Below, in pieces: positions 29,877 through 38,530 of a DNA stretch of 64,000 nucleotides; within the stretch, counting starts at the first letter, position 1; each line of letters starts with the position of its first letter. Position numbers and translations under genes: made by a program. Source of the stretch: Pseudomonas baetica (GTDB taxonomy: Bacteria; Pseudomonadota; Gammaproteobacteria; Pseudomonadales; Pseudomonadaceae); contig NZ_PHHE01000001.1 in assembly GCF_002813455.1 (NCBI RefSeq), positions 1,116,001 to 1,180,000 of the forward strand, in the 5' to 3' direction. The notes under the pieces are model-generated. The model made no database searches and was not told where the DNA came from. It saw nothing but the letters and a program-made list of their open reading frames with translations.

Positions 29877-30575
29877 ATGACCGATCTGTCCGCGTTCCCG
29901 ATCACCCGAAAGTGGCCCGCGCAGTACCCAGACTGGATTCAGCTCTACTCTTTGCCCACCCCCAACGGCGTCAAGGTTTCGATCATGCTCGAAGAGATCG
30001 GCCTGCCCTACGAGCCGCACCGCGTCGGGTTCGACACCAACGACCAGTTGTCCCCGGAGTTCCTGTCGCTGAACCCGAACAACAAGATCCCGGCGATCCT
30101 CGACCCCCACGGCCCTGAAGACCAACCGCTGCCATTGTTCGAGTCCGGTGCGATCCTGATCTATCTGGCCGACAAGAGCGGCCAATTGCTCGCGCAGGAA
30201 GGTGCTCTGCGTTACGAAACCCTTCAGTGGCTGATGTTCCAGATGGGCGGTATCGGCCCGATGTTCGGCCAACTGGGTTTCTTCAACAAATTCGCCGGCA
30301 AGGACTACGAAGACAAGCGTCCGCGTGATCGCTATGTCGATGAAAGCAAACGCCTGCTCAAGGTGCTCGATGGCCGTCTGGAAGGACGCGACTGGATCAT
30401 GGGCGAGCGCTACACCATTGCCGACATCGCAACGTTTCCGTGGGTGCGCAATTTGATCGGGTTCTATGAGGCGGGTGATCTGGTGGGCATCAGCAATTTC
30501 CCCAATGTGACCCGTGTGCTGGAGCGTTTTCTCGCACGTCCGGCAGTCATTCGCGGTCTGACCATTCCTTCGTAA
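29877..30575 (+). CDS. Glutathione S-transferase, YfcG/Nu-class-like
   Basis: A 232-residue GST. The thioredoxin-like N-domain has LYSLPTPNGVKVSIMLEEIGLPYEPH, where TPNG is the active-site region typical of YfcG-type (Nu class) enzymes with disulfide-bond reductase activity. The cis-proline segment is NKIPAILDPHG. The helical C-domain has WLMFQMGGIGPMFGQLGFF and ERYTIADIATFPWV (N-capping box). The ATG at 29877 gives the family start. The extra upstream codons are unlikely. It stands alone and is followed by a REP pair. Confidence 0.9.
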   Translation: MTDLSAFPITRKWPAQYPDWIQLYSLPTPNGVKVSIMLEEIGLPYEPHRVGFDTNDQLSPEFLSLNPNNKIPAILDPHGPEDQPLPLFESGAILIYLADKSGQLLAQEGALRYETLQWLMFQMGGIGPMFGQLGFFNKFAGKDYEDKRPRDRYVDESKRLLKVLDGRLEGRDWIMGERYTIADIATFPWVRNLIGFYEAGDLVGISNFPNVTRVLERFLARPAVIRGLTIPS

Positions 30576-30595
30576 TCTGCAGCACTGATGATCCC

Positions 30596-30686
30596 CTGTG
30601 GGAGCGGGCTTGCTCGCGAAGGCATCGTGTCAGTCAGCACTTTTGTTGCTGATACACCGCATTCGCGAGCAGGCTCGCTCCCACAG
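30596..30686. repeat. REP pair (BIME)
   Basis: GGGAGCGGGCTTGCTCGCGAA and inverted TTCGCGAGCAGGCTCGCTCCC copies lie between the GST and hemB genes. Confidence 0.9.
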
Positions 30687-30819
30687 TGATTTTGGTGTTC
30701 TGGAGGATTGTTGCATGAGCAGTAATGCACTCTTGATTGATCCAGGTTTGTACCTCAACCCCCGCAAGGCATAAGCTTCGCCCCCTACGACTTTCGTCTC
30801 ATCTGCAGGTTTCAGCCCC

Positions 30820-31794
30820 ATGTCCAGTCAGTTCCCCGAAGCACGTCCCCGCCGTCTGCGCCGCAATGCGAGCCTGCGCAGTCTGTTCCAGGAAACCGAA
30901 TTCAGCCTGAACGATCTGGTGCTGCCGATTTTTGTCGAGGAAGAAATCGACGACTTCGTGCCGATCAAGAGCATGCCCGGGGTGATGCGCATTCCCGAGC
31001 GCAAACTGGCCAGCGAGATCGAGCGCTACGCCCGTGCCGGCATCAAGTCGGTGATGACTTTCGGCGTGTCCCATCATCTGGACAGCAACGGCAGCGACAC
31101 CTGGCGCGAAGACGGTCTGGTCTCGCGCATGTCGCGCATCGCCAAGGATGCCGTGCCGGAAATGATCGTGATGTCCGACACCTGCTTCTGCGAATACACC
31201 GATCACGGCCATTGCGGCGTGATGCACAACCATGAAGTCGACAACGATCAGACCTTGGTCAACCTCGGCAAACAAGCCGTGGCAGCAGCGCGCGCGGGTG
31301 CTGATGTGATCGCCCCGTCGGCGGCGATGGACGGTCAGGTGCGGGCGATTCGCCAGGCACTCGACGCAGCCGGTTTCACCCAGATTCCGATCATGGCCTA
31401 TTCGACAAAATTCGCTTCGGCGCTGTACGGCCCGTTCCGCGAGGCCGGTGGTAGCGCGCTCAAGGGCGACCGCAAAAGCTACCAGATGAACCCGATGAAC
31501 CGCCGCGAAGCGCTGCGTGAGTCGCTGCTCGACGAGCAGGAAGGCGCCGATGCGCTGATGGTCAAACCGGCCGGCGCGTATCTGGACATCATCCGCGACA
31601 TCCGCGAAGCCTCGAACCTGCCGCTGTCGGCGTATCAGGTCAGCGGTGAGTACGCGATGATCAAATTCGGCGCACAGGCCGGGGCGATTGATGAAGATCG
31701 TGTGGTGCGTGAGAGCCTGGGCGCAATCAAACGCGCGGGTGCGGATCTGATCTTCACTTACTTTGCGATGGATCTGGCGCTGGCCGGGATCTAA
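30820..31794 (+). CDS. hemB: Delta-aminolevulinic acid dehydratase (porphobilinogen synthase), zinc type
   Basis: A 324-residue enzyme that condenses two 5-aminolevulinate molecules to porphobilinogen in tetrapyrrole synthesis. The Schiff-base lysines are K197 (YSTKFAS) and K249 (LMVKPAGAY). The metal site reads [15 protein letters not shown] with Cys122, Cys124 and Cys132, the zinc-binding triad of enterobacterial HemB. The better known P. aeruginosa enzyme is magnesium-dependent and lacks these cysteines, so this is probably a second, zinc-type hemB of the genome. The ATG start gives the normal length. It is flanked by REP pairs and seems monocistronic. Confidence 0.95.
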   Translation: MSSQFPEARPRRLRRNASLRSLFQETEFSLNDLVLPIFVEEEIDDFVPIKSMPGVMRIPERKLASEIERYARAGIKSVMTFGVSHHLDSNGSDTWREDGLVSRMSRIAKDAVPEMIVMSDTCFCEYTDHGHCGVMHNHEVDNDQTLVNLGKQAVAAARAGADVIAPSAAMDGQVRAIRQALDAAGFTQIPIMAYSTKFASALYGPFREAGGSALKGDRKSYQMNPMNRREALRESLLDEQEGADALMVKPAGAYLDIIRDIREASNLPLSAYQVSGEYAMIKFGAQAGAIDEDRVVRESLGAIKRAGADLIFTYFAMDLALAGI

Positions 31795-31812
31795 GCAACA
31801 GCGCAGATTTAA

Positions 31813-31902
31813 CTGTGGGAGCGAGCCTGCTCGCGAAGGCGTCGTGTCAGCCAGCATAGCTGTTGCTGATGCACCGATTTCGCGAGCAGGCTCGCTCCCA
31901 CA
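31813..31902. repeat. REP pair (BIME)
   Basis: Inverted GGGAGCGAGCCTGCTCGCGAA copies lie between convergent hemB and the monooxygenase gene. Confidence 0.9.
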
Positions 31903-31924
31903 TTTGATTCATGGTTTTCTTTAG

Positions 31925-33460
31925 TCAGGCGCAGTTGAAAAACGGGCGGATCCCATGATCGTGGAAATACCGCTCGATCACCTTCGGATCGGCACTGTTA
32001 TCGGCAATCGCCACATAGGTATCCGGGCGCAGCAGGTAAAAGCCATTTCGCCCCAGCCCTGCCGTTTCAAACGCCGGGCGCCAGTCGAACACGTGCAATG
32101 GCAGATGATGTTCGTGGCACCAGGCGATCATTTCGTCGCTGGTGTCGCCGTACACATGCACCTGCCAGCAGGGCTGGCGTAGCGGCTCGTAATTATCCCC
32201 TTCACCGTCACGCGCCCAAGGCAAACGATCGCCGCCGTGGACGTGGCCGGCCGTGCCCTGGCTCAGCGGCATGCCGCGATAGTTGAGGGTGACTTGCGAC
32301 ACCGTGCGAAAGAGAAATTCGCGACTGGCCTCGAACGAAGCCATTTTCGGGATCAGAAACGGTGCCACACGCATGCGCAGCAAATCCGCCATGCGCCCCT
32401 CGGCGGTGACAAAACTGAAGACTTTGTCGGTGGTCGAGACCAGCCGCCGCGCGAAGGCGATGCGTTCCGTTTCGTAAGTGTCGAGCAGTTTGGCCTCGGC
32501 ACCGCCGCTGAGCACGGCGGCGAGTTTCCACGCCAGATTGATCGCGTCACCGATGCCGGTATTCATGCCTTGGCCGCCCGCGGGGCTGTGTACGTGCGCC
32601 GCGTCGCCGAGTAGAAACGCGCGACCACTGCGAAAATGCTCAGCCACTCGGTGATGCACGCGGTAGGTGGAGAACCAGTTCACGTCCTCGATATGGACTT
32701 TCAGGTGTTCGATGGCGCGGCTGCTGACGTCAGAGAACTCAAGTGTTTCGGCGCGCTCCGCACGTTCGTCGCGCACGGTGCCGATCAGTCGTGCACGGCC
32801 TTCGCCCGCCAACGGAAACACCGCGAGAAAGTCCGCTTCGTCCAGATCCAGATGCAACTCGCCGTTCATTGCCGGGCCGCTGGCCTGCACATCCGCCACG
32901 TAGAAAATCTGCTGATAAGTGCCTCCGGGAAACCCGGCATCGAGGGATTTGCGCACCACCGAACGGGCGCCGTCTGCACCTGCCAGATAGCAGGCCTGGC
33001 AGATTTCCTGTTCACCATCGGGCAGGCGCAGGTGCGCGGTGAGGCCGTCGCCGGTTTGCGCGAAACTCTCCAGCGTCGTGTTGCGTTCGATGCTGACGCC
33101 ATAGTCTTCAAGGCGTTCGATCAACAGCCGTTCATGTTCGTCCTGCGGGAAAATCTCAACGAAGGAGTAGGGCGTCAGGCCTTCGCCGATGCGGTTGAGC
33201 GGTAACTGCGCGACGGGTTTGCCGTTGACCCAGAAGTTCGCCGCCGCCACGCGATGGCCGTTGCGCACGATGGTGTCGGCCAGATCCAGTTGCCGGTACA
33301 GCTCCAGCGTTCGCGCCTGTACAGCCAGCGCCCGGGAGGTGGTGCCGGGGGCAGAAGTTTTGTCGATGATGCGTACTTGCACGCCGAGTTTGCTCAGCCA
33401 CAGGGCCAGCACCAGGCCGGTGGGGCCGGCGCCGATGATCAGGACGTCGCTGCGGTTCAT
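31925..33460 (-). CDS. FAD-dependent aromatic hydroxylase-like monooxygenase
   Basis: A 511-residue flavoprotein of the PheA/TfdB class. An N-terminal FAD Rossmann motif (DVLIIGAGPTGLVLALWLSKLG) is followed by the middle DG-type motif (LAGADGARSVVRKSL) and the second FAD motif FLLGDAAHVHSPAGGQGMN at about 280-300. A C-terminal thioredoxin-like domain of unknown role completes the class A flavin monooxygenase layout. Relatives hydroxylate phenolic or polyketide-like substrates using NAD(P)H and oxygen. The substrate here cannot be told. No catabolic genes for aromatics are next to it, so it may act alone on a minor aromatic compound. Confidence 0.88.
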   Translation of the reverse strand: MNRSDVLIIGAGPTGLVLALWLSKLGVQVRIIDKTSAPGTTSRALAVQARTLELYRQLDLADTIVRNGHRVAAANFWVNGKPVAQLPLNRIGEGLTPYSFVEIFPQDEHERLLIERLEDYGVSIERNTTLESFAQTGDGLTAHLRLPDGEQEICQACYLAGADGARSVVRKSLDAGFPGGTYQQIFYVADVQASGPAMNGELHLDLDEADFLAVFPLAGEGRARLIGTVRDERAERAETLEFSDVSSRAIEHLKVHIEDVNWFSTYRVHHRVAEHFRSGRAFLLGDAAHVHSPAGGQGMNTGIGDAINLAWKLAAVLSGGAEAKLLDTYETERIAFARRLVSTTDKVFSFVTAEGRMADLLRMRVAPFLIPKMASFEASREFLFRTVSQVTLNYRGMPLSQGTAGHVHGGDRLPWARDGEGDNYEPLRQPCWQVHVYGDTSDEMIAWCHEHHLPLHVFDWRPAFETAGLGRNGFYLLRPDTYVAIADNSADPKVIERYFHDHGIRPFFNCA

Positions 33461-33528
33461 GGGCCTGTCCTCCGTTTGCTGAGGAGCAAGTATGGATCAG
33501 AAGGAGAGGGTGGCCAGGCCCGGCTGTC

Positions 33529-33594
33529 TTCGCGAGCAGGCTCGCTCCCACTTTGGAATGCAGTCCCCTGTGGGAGTGAGCCTGCTCGCGAAGT
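33529..33594. repeat. REP pair, short spacing, outward-facing
   Basis: CGCGAGCAGGCTCGCTCCCAC followed within 24 bases by GTGGGAGTGAGCCTGCTCGCG. The right copy carries one substitution. Located just upstream of the monooxygenase gene. Confidence 0.85.
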
Positions 33595-33621
33595 GGCCTT
33601 ATCAAGCGCCACAAAACCCAA

Positions 33622-33655
33622 AAAGGCCCCGCAACCGTGAAGCTGCGGGGCCTTT
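33622..33655 (-). terminator. Rho-independent terminator of the TonB receptor gene
   Basis: A 12-bp stem, AAAGGCCCCGCA paired with TGCGGGGCCTTT. On the minus strand it is followed by further T residues. It lies 18 bases after the receptor's stop codon. Confidence 0.9.
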
Positions 33656-33673
33656 CTCGTGCCGTGGCGTTAC

Positions 33674-35878
33674 TTAGAAGTCGATAGTGCCCGACAACTT
33701 CGCCACTCGCGGTTCACCCTGGGTCAGATAACCGCCCTGAGCCGATTCCCAGTACTTCTTGTTCGCCAGGTTCTCCACGCCCAGACGCAAGGTCACGTCT
33801 TTCTCCGAGACCTTGAAGGCATAACGCGCACCCGCGTCGAAGCGGTTCCAGGTCGGCAAGCTAAGGTTGTTCGCCGCGTCGGCGTATTGGCCACCGGTGC
33901 GCAGCATCCGCGCATTCAGCGCGACGCCTTGCAGGCCGGGCACGTCCCAATCCACGCCGGCGTTGAACTGGAAGGTCGGCACGCCGATCGCACGGTTGCC
34001 GTCGTTGGCACCGTTGAGGGTGTTCTTCAATTCGGTGTCCATCAGGGTCAGGCCGGTGATCAGGCGCAAACCGTTGATCGGCTCGCCGAACACGTTCATT
34101 TCCACGCCTTTGTTGATCTGCTCGCCTTCACGCACGTAGGTGCAGGTGGTGGCGCTGTCGATTTCACAGTAGCCATCGCTTGGCTGCTCGATGCGGTACA
34201 CACCCAGGCTCGCGCCGTAAGTGCCCATGTCGACTTTCACCCCGGCCTCGGTCTGCTTGGAACGGGCCGGTGCGTAGACTTCGTTGCCGTTGGTCACGCG
34301 AAAGCCACCGGCGCTGGTTGGCGAGGTCGGGCCCTGGGCGAGGCCTTCGATGTGGTTGGCGTAGAACGAAACGTGCTCCCACGGCTTGAATACGATGCCG
34401 TACACCGGCGTGGTGATCGACTCGTCGTAGCTCGAAGAGCGCGGGCCGCTGCCGTAGCTGGCGTAACCGTAACCTTGCACGACCAATTGCTGACGACGCA
34501 GGCCGGCGGTGATCAGCAGTCGATCATCGAAAAAACCGAGCGTGTCGGAGATCGCGATACTGCGGTTGAAGGTTTTGCCGACGATGCCCGGGTCATTCAC
34601 ATCGCCCCCGGAAAAGTTACCGACCGGCGACGGGGTTTGCACCGGGTGGTAGATGTTGTTGGCGTATTTGGTCAGGTCAAAATCATAGGCGCTGCGCTGT
34701 TCGGTCCAGATCCCGGTCAGGCCGAAATTGAGCTTGTGGCTGACCGGGCCGGTGTTGAATTTACCGTTAAGGCCGGCCATCACACTGGTGTTGTCTTCAT
34801 CGTGGGGAATGAACGAGCCGGTGGTGAACGATGCGCCGTTGTTGCCGACCAGCGTGGTCGAGTTATAGCGCCCGATTTCACGGGTGTGCTTGGCGCCGCC
34901 GGCCGCGTAGGCGGTCCAGTTGTCGTTGAGGTCGTACTCGGCGCGGAGCATGCCGAAGGTGTCTTCGATGTCGGTGTAGCCCCATTTCGGCGCGTAGTTG
35001 GTGTCGGCTGATGGCGCATCCGGAATGTGCGTGGCGGTGCCGAGGTTGACCGAGTTGCGGCCAGCGTTGACGCGTTCTTTCTGATAAGCAAAGTCGCCGG
35101 AAATTCGTAGCGCATCGCCGCGATAGTCGAGGCCGATGGCAAACAGTTTCGAACGCTGGTTCTCGTGATCAATGCCGGTATCGCCTTCGCGCTGGGACAG
35201 GTTGATCCGTGCGCCGAAGCGGTTGTCTTCACCGAAACGCTGGCCGATGTCGAAGTGATGACCGATGCGGCCTTCGCTGTTGATGTCGGTGGTGTAGCGG
35301 CGCAGCGGCACGTCGCCGGCGCGCTTTGGCTGCAGGTTGACGCCGCCACCGATGCCGGAGCCGGTTGGGGTAACGCCGTTGATGAAGGCGTTGGGGCCTT
35401 TGAACACTTCCACGCGCTCAAGGGCGTCGGTGGAAATGATCTGCCTTGGCAGTACGCCGTACAGGCCGTTATAGGAAATGTCGTCGCCGTTCAGCGGCAG
35501 GCCACGGATCATGAAGACTTGCGACTGGTTGGAAAAGCCGGACGCCTGGCGTACCGACGAATCATTGAGCAGCACGTCAGCGACGTTTTCGGCTTGCTGA
35601 TCCTGAATCAGTTGCTCGGTGTAGGACGCGGCGCTGAAGGGTACGTCCATCATGTCCTGATTGCCCAGCACGCCCAACTGGCCGCCACGAGCGACCTGAC
35701 CACCGGAATAAACCGGTGGCAAGGCGTTTGGCGCTGGGGCGTGGGCATTGATGTTGACGTTGTCCAGCACCAACTCTTTGCCGTCTTCTTCAGCGGCATG
35801 GGCAGTGACAGTCAGGGAGCACAGCAGGGCGAGAAGCGTCGGGCGGAACGGGACGGCAAGTCGGGCTGAAGCGGGCAT
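33674..35878 (-). CDS. TonB-dependent siderophore receptor
   Basis: A 734-residue outer membrane receptor. The signal peptide ends in SLTVTAHA and is followed directly by the TonB-box/plug region (no N-terminal STN signalling domain, so it is not a FecA-type transducer). The plug has VADVLLNDSSVRQASGF and MIRGLPLNGDDISYNGLYG. The 22-stranded barrel ends in LSGTIDF, a standard BAM signal. Plug motifs and length match the siderophore receptor subgroup (ferrichrome/ferric-hydroxamate-like). The exact ligand is unknown. The frame is open to 35992, but the ATG at 35878 (MPASARLAVPFRP) starts the signal peptide. Iron/Fur control is expected, but only a weak Fur-like match is seen upstream. Confidence 0.9.
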   Translation of the reverse strand: MPASARLAVPFRPTLLALLCSLTVTAHAAEEDGKELVLDNVNINAHAPAPNALPPVYSGGQVARGGQLGVLGNQDMMDVPFSAASYTEQLIQDQQAENVADVLLNDSSVRQASGFSNQSQVFMIRGLPLNGDDISYNGLYGVLPRQIISTDALERVEVFKGPNAFINGVTPTGSGIGGGVNLQPKRAGDVPLRRYTTDINSEGRIGHHFDIGQRFGEDNRFGARINLSQREGDTGIDHENQRSKLFAIGLDYRGDALRISGDFAYQKERVNAGRNSVNLGTATHIPDAPSADTNYAPKWGYTDIEDTFGMLRAEYDLNDNWTAYAAGGAKHTREIGRYNSTTLVGNNGASFTTGSFIPHDEDNTSVMAGLNGKFNTGPVSHKLNFGLTGIWTEQRSAYDFDLTKYANNIYHPVQTPSPVGNFSGGDVNDPGIVGKTFNRSIAISDTLGFFDDRLLITAGLRRQQLVVQGYGYASYGSGPRSSSYDESITTPVYGIVFKPWEHVSFYANHIEGLAQGPTSPTSAGGFRVTNGNEVYAPARSKQTEAGVKVDMGTYGASLGVYRIEQPSDGYCEIDSATTCTYVREGEQINKGVEMNVFGEPINGLRLITGLTLMDTELKNTLNGANDGNRAIGVPTFQFNAGVDWDVPGLQGVALNARMLRTGGQYADAANNLSLPTWNRFDAGARYAFKVSEKDVTLRLGVENLANKKYWESAQGGYLTQGEPRVAKLSGTIDF

Positions 35879-36107
35879 GTTTCGTACCTGGAGGCGCACG
35901 GCCGATGAGAAAAGGTTAAGGCGGCGCGGGAACTCCTTGCGCAAATGCGACTCCAGGTGCAAATGATAGGTTTTCTCAGTAACGTTTTGCAATCAGTTTG
36001 TCATCACGATTAAAGCGTGCGGAACAGCTCTGGAACGGCGCAGTCCTAGCCTGCGCCATACCATTGATCGTATGGTGAACCCGGCTCAACGGACTGGATG
36101 GAGCAAC

Positions 36108-37199
36108 ATGCACACCCCTCGATTACTGATAACCCTCGCCGCCATGCTCGTACTGGCCGGTTGCGCCAGCCAGCGCAGCGGCGAACCCGCACCACGACCT
36201 CCGGCCGAAGTGAAAGCCGAAATCGTGCGCCTGATGCCCAGCAAAACCTCTGATCGCCAAGGTTGGGCCACCGATATCTACGTCGCGTTCGCTGCACAAG
36301 ACATCAGCCCGACCACCCAGAATCTGTGTTCGGTGCTGGCCGTGGCTGAGCAGGAATCGACCTTTCAGGCCGACCCCAGCGTGCCCGGCCTGGGCAAAAT
36401 CGCTCGCGACGAAATCGACCGCCGCGCCGCCAAAGTGCATATCCCCAGCCTGTTGGTCAGCGGCGCCCTGCAAGTGCGTTCGACCAACGGCAAGAGCTAC
36501 AGCGAACGCCTGAGCAGCGCGCGTAGCGAAAAAGAGTTGAGCGCAATTTTTGATGACTTCATCGGCAGGGTGCCCATGGGGCGCACGCTGTTCGGCGGTT
36601 TCAACCCGGTGCACACCGGCGGGCCGATGCAGGTCAGCATCGAATTTGCCGAACAGCACGCCAAGGATTACCCGTACCCGGTCGACGGCACGATCCGCCG
36701 CGAAGTGTTCAGCCGGCGTGGCGGCATGTATTTCGGCATCGCGCATTTGCTCGGATACCCGGTGAGTTACCGCGAGCCGCTCTATCGCTTCGCCGACTTC
36801 AACGCCGGCTGGTACGCCAGCCGCAACGCGGCGTTCCAGAACGCAGTCAGTCGCGCGTCGGGCATCCCGTTGGCGCTGGACGGCGACTTGATTCGCTACG
36901 ACTCGATCATGCCCGGCGGCACCGAACTGGCGGTGCGCACTCTCGGCAAGTCGTTGGGCATGCGCAATCCGTCCATTCGCGATCAACTGGAGAAGGGCAA
37001 AACCCTGGAATTCGAAGAGACCAAGCTTTATCGAGAGGTGTTTGCGCTGGCGGAAAAGGCCGAAGGCAAGACATTGCCCCGTGCGGTGCTGCCGGGGATC
37101 GTGCTGCAGAGCCCGAAAATCACCCGAAAACTGACCACCGCGTGGTTCGCCAAACGGGTGGATGAGCGTTACAAACGCTGTATGGCCAAGGCCGGATAA
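36108..37199 (+). CDS. DUF1615 family lipoprotein
   Basis: A 363-residue predicted lipoprotein. The signal peptide ends in the lipobox LVLAGCASQ, with Cys at about residue 20. The mature part is the DUF1615 domain, with VLAVAEQESTFQADPSVPGLG (a lysozyme-like E-S context) and MGRTLFGGFNPVHTGGPMQVS. This looks like a peptidoglycan-cleaving or lytic transglycosylase-type fold, but activity is not established for the family. The ATG at 36108 is chosen because GGATGGAGCAAC gives a ribosome binding site. An earlier start at 36072 would add residues before the signal peptide. A bidirectional terminator follows. Confidence 0.85.
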   Translation: MHTPRLLITLAAMLVLAGCASQRSGEPAPRPPAEVKAEIVRLMPSKTSDRQGWATDIYVAFAAQDISPTTQNLCSVLAVAEQESTFQADPSVPGLGKIARDEIDRRAAKVHIPSLLVSGALQVRSTNGKSYSERLSSARSEKELSAIFDDFIGRVPMGRTLFGGFNPVHTGGPMQVSIEFAEQHAKDYPYPVDGTIRREVFSRRGGMYFGIAHLLGYPVSYREPLYRFADFNAGWYASRNAAFQNAVSRASGIPLALDGDLIRYDSIMPGGTELAVRTLGKSLGMRNPSIRDQLEKGKTLEFEETKLYREVFALAEKAEGKTLPRAVLPGIVLQSPKITRKLTTAWFAKRVDERYKRCMAKAG

Positions 37200-37216
37200 A
37201 ACCGCCAGACATAAAA

Positions 37217-37240
37217 AACCCGGCTAACGGTAGCCGGGTT
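37217..37240. terminator. Bidirectional terminator between the DUF1615 and repeat-protein genes
   Basis: A perfect 10-bp stem, AACCCGGCTA with TAGCCGGGTT and an ACGG loop. The minus-strand side is followed by a T run (best terminator), and the plus side by TTTCTC. Confidence 0.9.
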
Positions 37241-37270
37241 TCTCTGGGTTGTTGCGGTGACGCCATTCAT

Positions 37271-37711
37271 TCAAGCGTTGCGCAGTTCGTTCAGACGATC
37301 AGCACCACCTTCAGCGACGGTGTTGCCTTTCAAGCGATCCGAGCCGTCAGCCGCGATGGTGTTGCCTTTCACGCGATCCGAGCCGTCAGCCGCGATGGTG
37401 TTGCCTTTCACGCGATCCGCGCCGTCAGCCGCGATGGTGTTGCCTTTCACACGATCCGAGCCGTCAGCCGCGATAGTGTTGCCTTTCACACGATCCGAGC
37501 CGTCAGCCGCGATGGTGTTGCCTTTCACACGATCCGAGCCGTCAGCCGCGATAGTGTTGCCTTTCACGCGATCCGAACCGTCGGCAGCAACGGCGTTCTG
37601 GTACAGACGATCCGAGCCATCAGCGGCGATCATCGTGTGGGCTGGAGTGGCGGCAAAAGCGTTAACTGCGAAAACCGAGAAAGCGATGCTGAGAAGAGTC
37701 TGGCGTTTCAT
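37271..37711 (-). CDS. Secreted protein of 13-residue tandem repeats
   Basis: A 146-residue protein with a clear signal peptide (MKRQTLLSIAFSVFAVNAFAATPA). The mature part consists almost entirely of nine units of a 13-residue repeat with consensus IAADGSDRVKGNT. The first unit (IAADGSDRLYQNA) and last (VAEGGADRLNELRNA) are diverged. No family with a known function is certain. Similar short repeat proteins in Pseudomonas are sometimes labelled phage infection protein, which I would not rely on. Its ATG at 37711 is the only one giving a signal peptide, because the longer open frame upstream lacks one. The ECF sigma/anti-sigma operon lies just upstream on the same strand and may control it. Confidence 0.8.
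   Translation of the reverse strand: MKRQTLLSIAFSVFAVNAFAATPAHTMIAADGSDRLYQNAVAADGSDRVKGNTIAADGSDRVKGNTIAADGSDRVKGNTIAADGSDRVKGNTIAADGADRVKGNTIAADGSDRVKGNTIAADGSDRLKGNTVAEGGADRLNELRNA
37300..37640 (-). repeat. 39-bp tandem repeat array inside the secreted repeat protein
   Basis: The DNA unit is 39 bases, encoding one 13-residue repeat. Six central units are nearly identical at the DNA level, with one to three base differences (such as CACGCGATC/CACACGATC). The near identity of DNA, not only protein, indicates recent duplication or recombination between units. Copy number could therefore vary between strains. It is not a CRISPR: units are contiguous with no spacers. Confidence 0.85.
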
Positions 37712-37843
37712 GATGGTGTGCTCCGGGGTGTTATTGGTTGGTATGGAGCGGATGTTACGCCGGAGATTTTTTATGAGAACTTCATTGCCGTGATGGTGAA
37801 CATCGACGCCGATGATGATTGCCAAGACCCTCATTCTAGAGCC

Positions 37844-38530
37844 TCACAGCACCTTCACCGCGCGCCCGATCGCCTGAATCGGCCCGGTCGGTTTGCCGAT
37901 CGGCGAGCCGTTGGCGCCTTCCAGCGTCAACTCGAACAACTGATTGGGTTGCAGTGGCGGCAGTTTATCCAGTTCAACTTTCAGCGCCTGCCCCGGCTTG
38001 ACCAGCCCCAGTGATACCGGACCTTGCCAGCCGTCAGCCTTGGTCCAGAATTCCAGAGCCTTGTCCGCCGGTATTTCAACCACACCCAGCGGAATCAACT
38101 GAATCTCCCGCGAGTTGCTGGCCTGGATTACCCAGCCCGGCGCCTTGTCCTGCGGCGCGACCAGCACCACCAGATAACTGGGTTTCGGCGTGGTCTGGGT
38201 CAGCAGGATTGAACCCAATACCAAGGTTGCGGCCAATCCGGCAGCACTCAAACCGCGCCACAGTGGCAGCAGATTCCACCATGACGTTGTGGGCGTTTTT
38301 TGCGTCAGTCGCTCGACGCTGCGCTCAATCCGTGGCCACAGCAGTGCCGACGGTTGCTGCGATTCGGCATAGTCCGTCAGCTCCAGCAGCCGCCGTTCCC
38401 AGGCGTCCACCGCCGCGCGCAGCTCCGGGTCATTCGGCAGGCGTTCCTGCACCCCGATCCGTTGTTCAGCCGAGAGTGTACCGAGCACATATTCGCTGGC
38501 CAGCTCATCGCGTTCCGATTCAGTGGTCAT
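37844..38530 (-). CDS. Anti-sigma factor (RskA/ZAS-like)
   Basis: A 228-residue membrane protein. The N-terminal cytoplasmic domain has a short anti-sigma domain (ELASEYVLGTLSAEQRIGVQERL, then WERRLLELTDYAE). One membrane helix sits near 95-112 (LSAAGLAATLVLGSILL), and the C-terminal periplasmic domain is RskA-like (VVLVAPQDKAPGWVIQAS). It would hold the partner ECF sigma factor until a signal releases it. Its ATG at 38530 overlaps the sigma gene stop (ATGA), a typical sigma/anti-sigma operon. The signal is not known. Confidence 0.88.
   Translation of the reverse strand: MTTESERDELASEYVLGTLSAEQRIGVQERLPNDPELRAAVDAWERRLLELTDYAESQQPSALLWPRIERSVERLTQKTPTTSWWNLLPLWRGLSAAGLAATLVLGSILLTQTTPKPSYLVVLVAPQDKAPGWVIQASNSREIQLIPLGVVEIPADKALEFWTKADGWQGPVSLGLVKPGQALKVELDKLPPLQPNQLFELTLEGANGSPIGKPTGPIQAIGRAVKVL

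Noticed and set aside
35879..36070. Fur box upstream of the siderophore receptor
   Set aside because: Only a weak resemblance (TATCATTTGC on the minus strand) to the GATAATGATAATCATTATC consensus. Too few matching bases to call.
37300..37640. Possible CRISPR array
   Set aside because: Units are contiguous 39-base copies in frame within a signal-peptide protein, with no unique spacers and no cas genes nearby.
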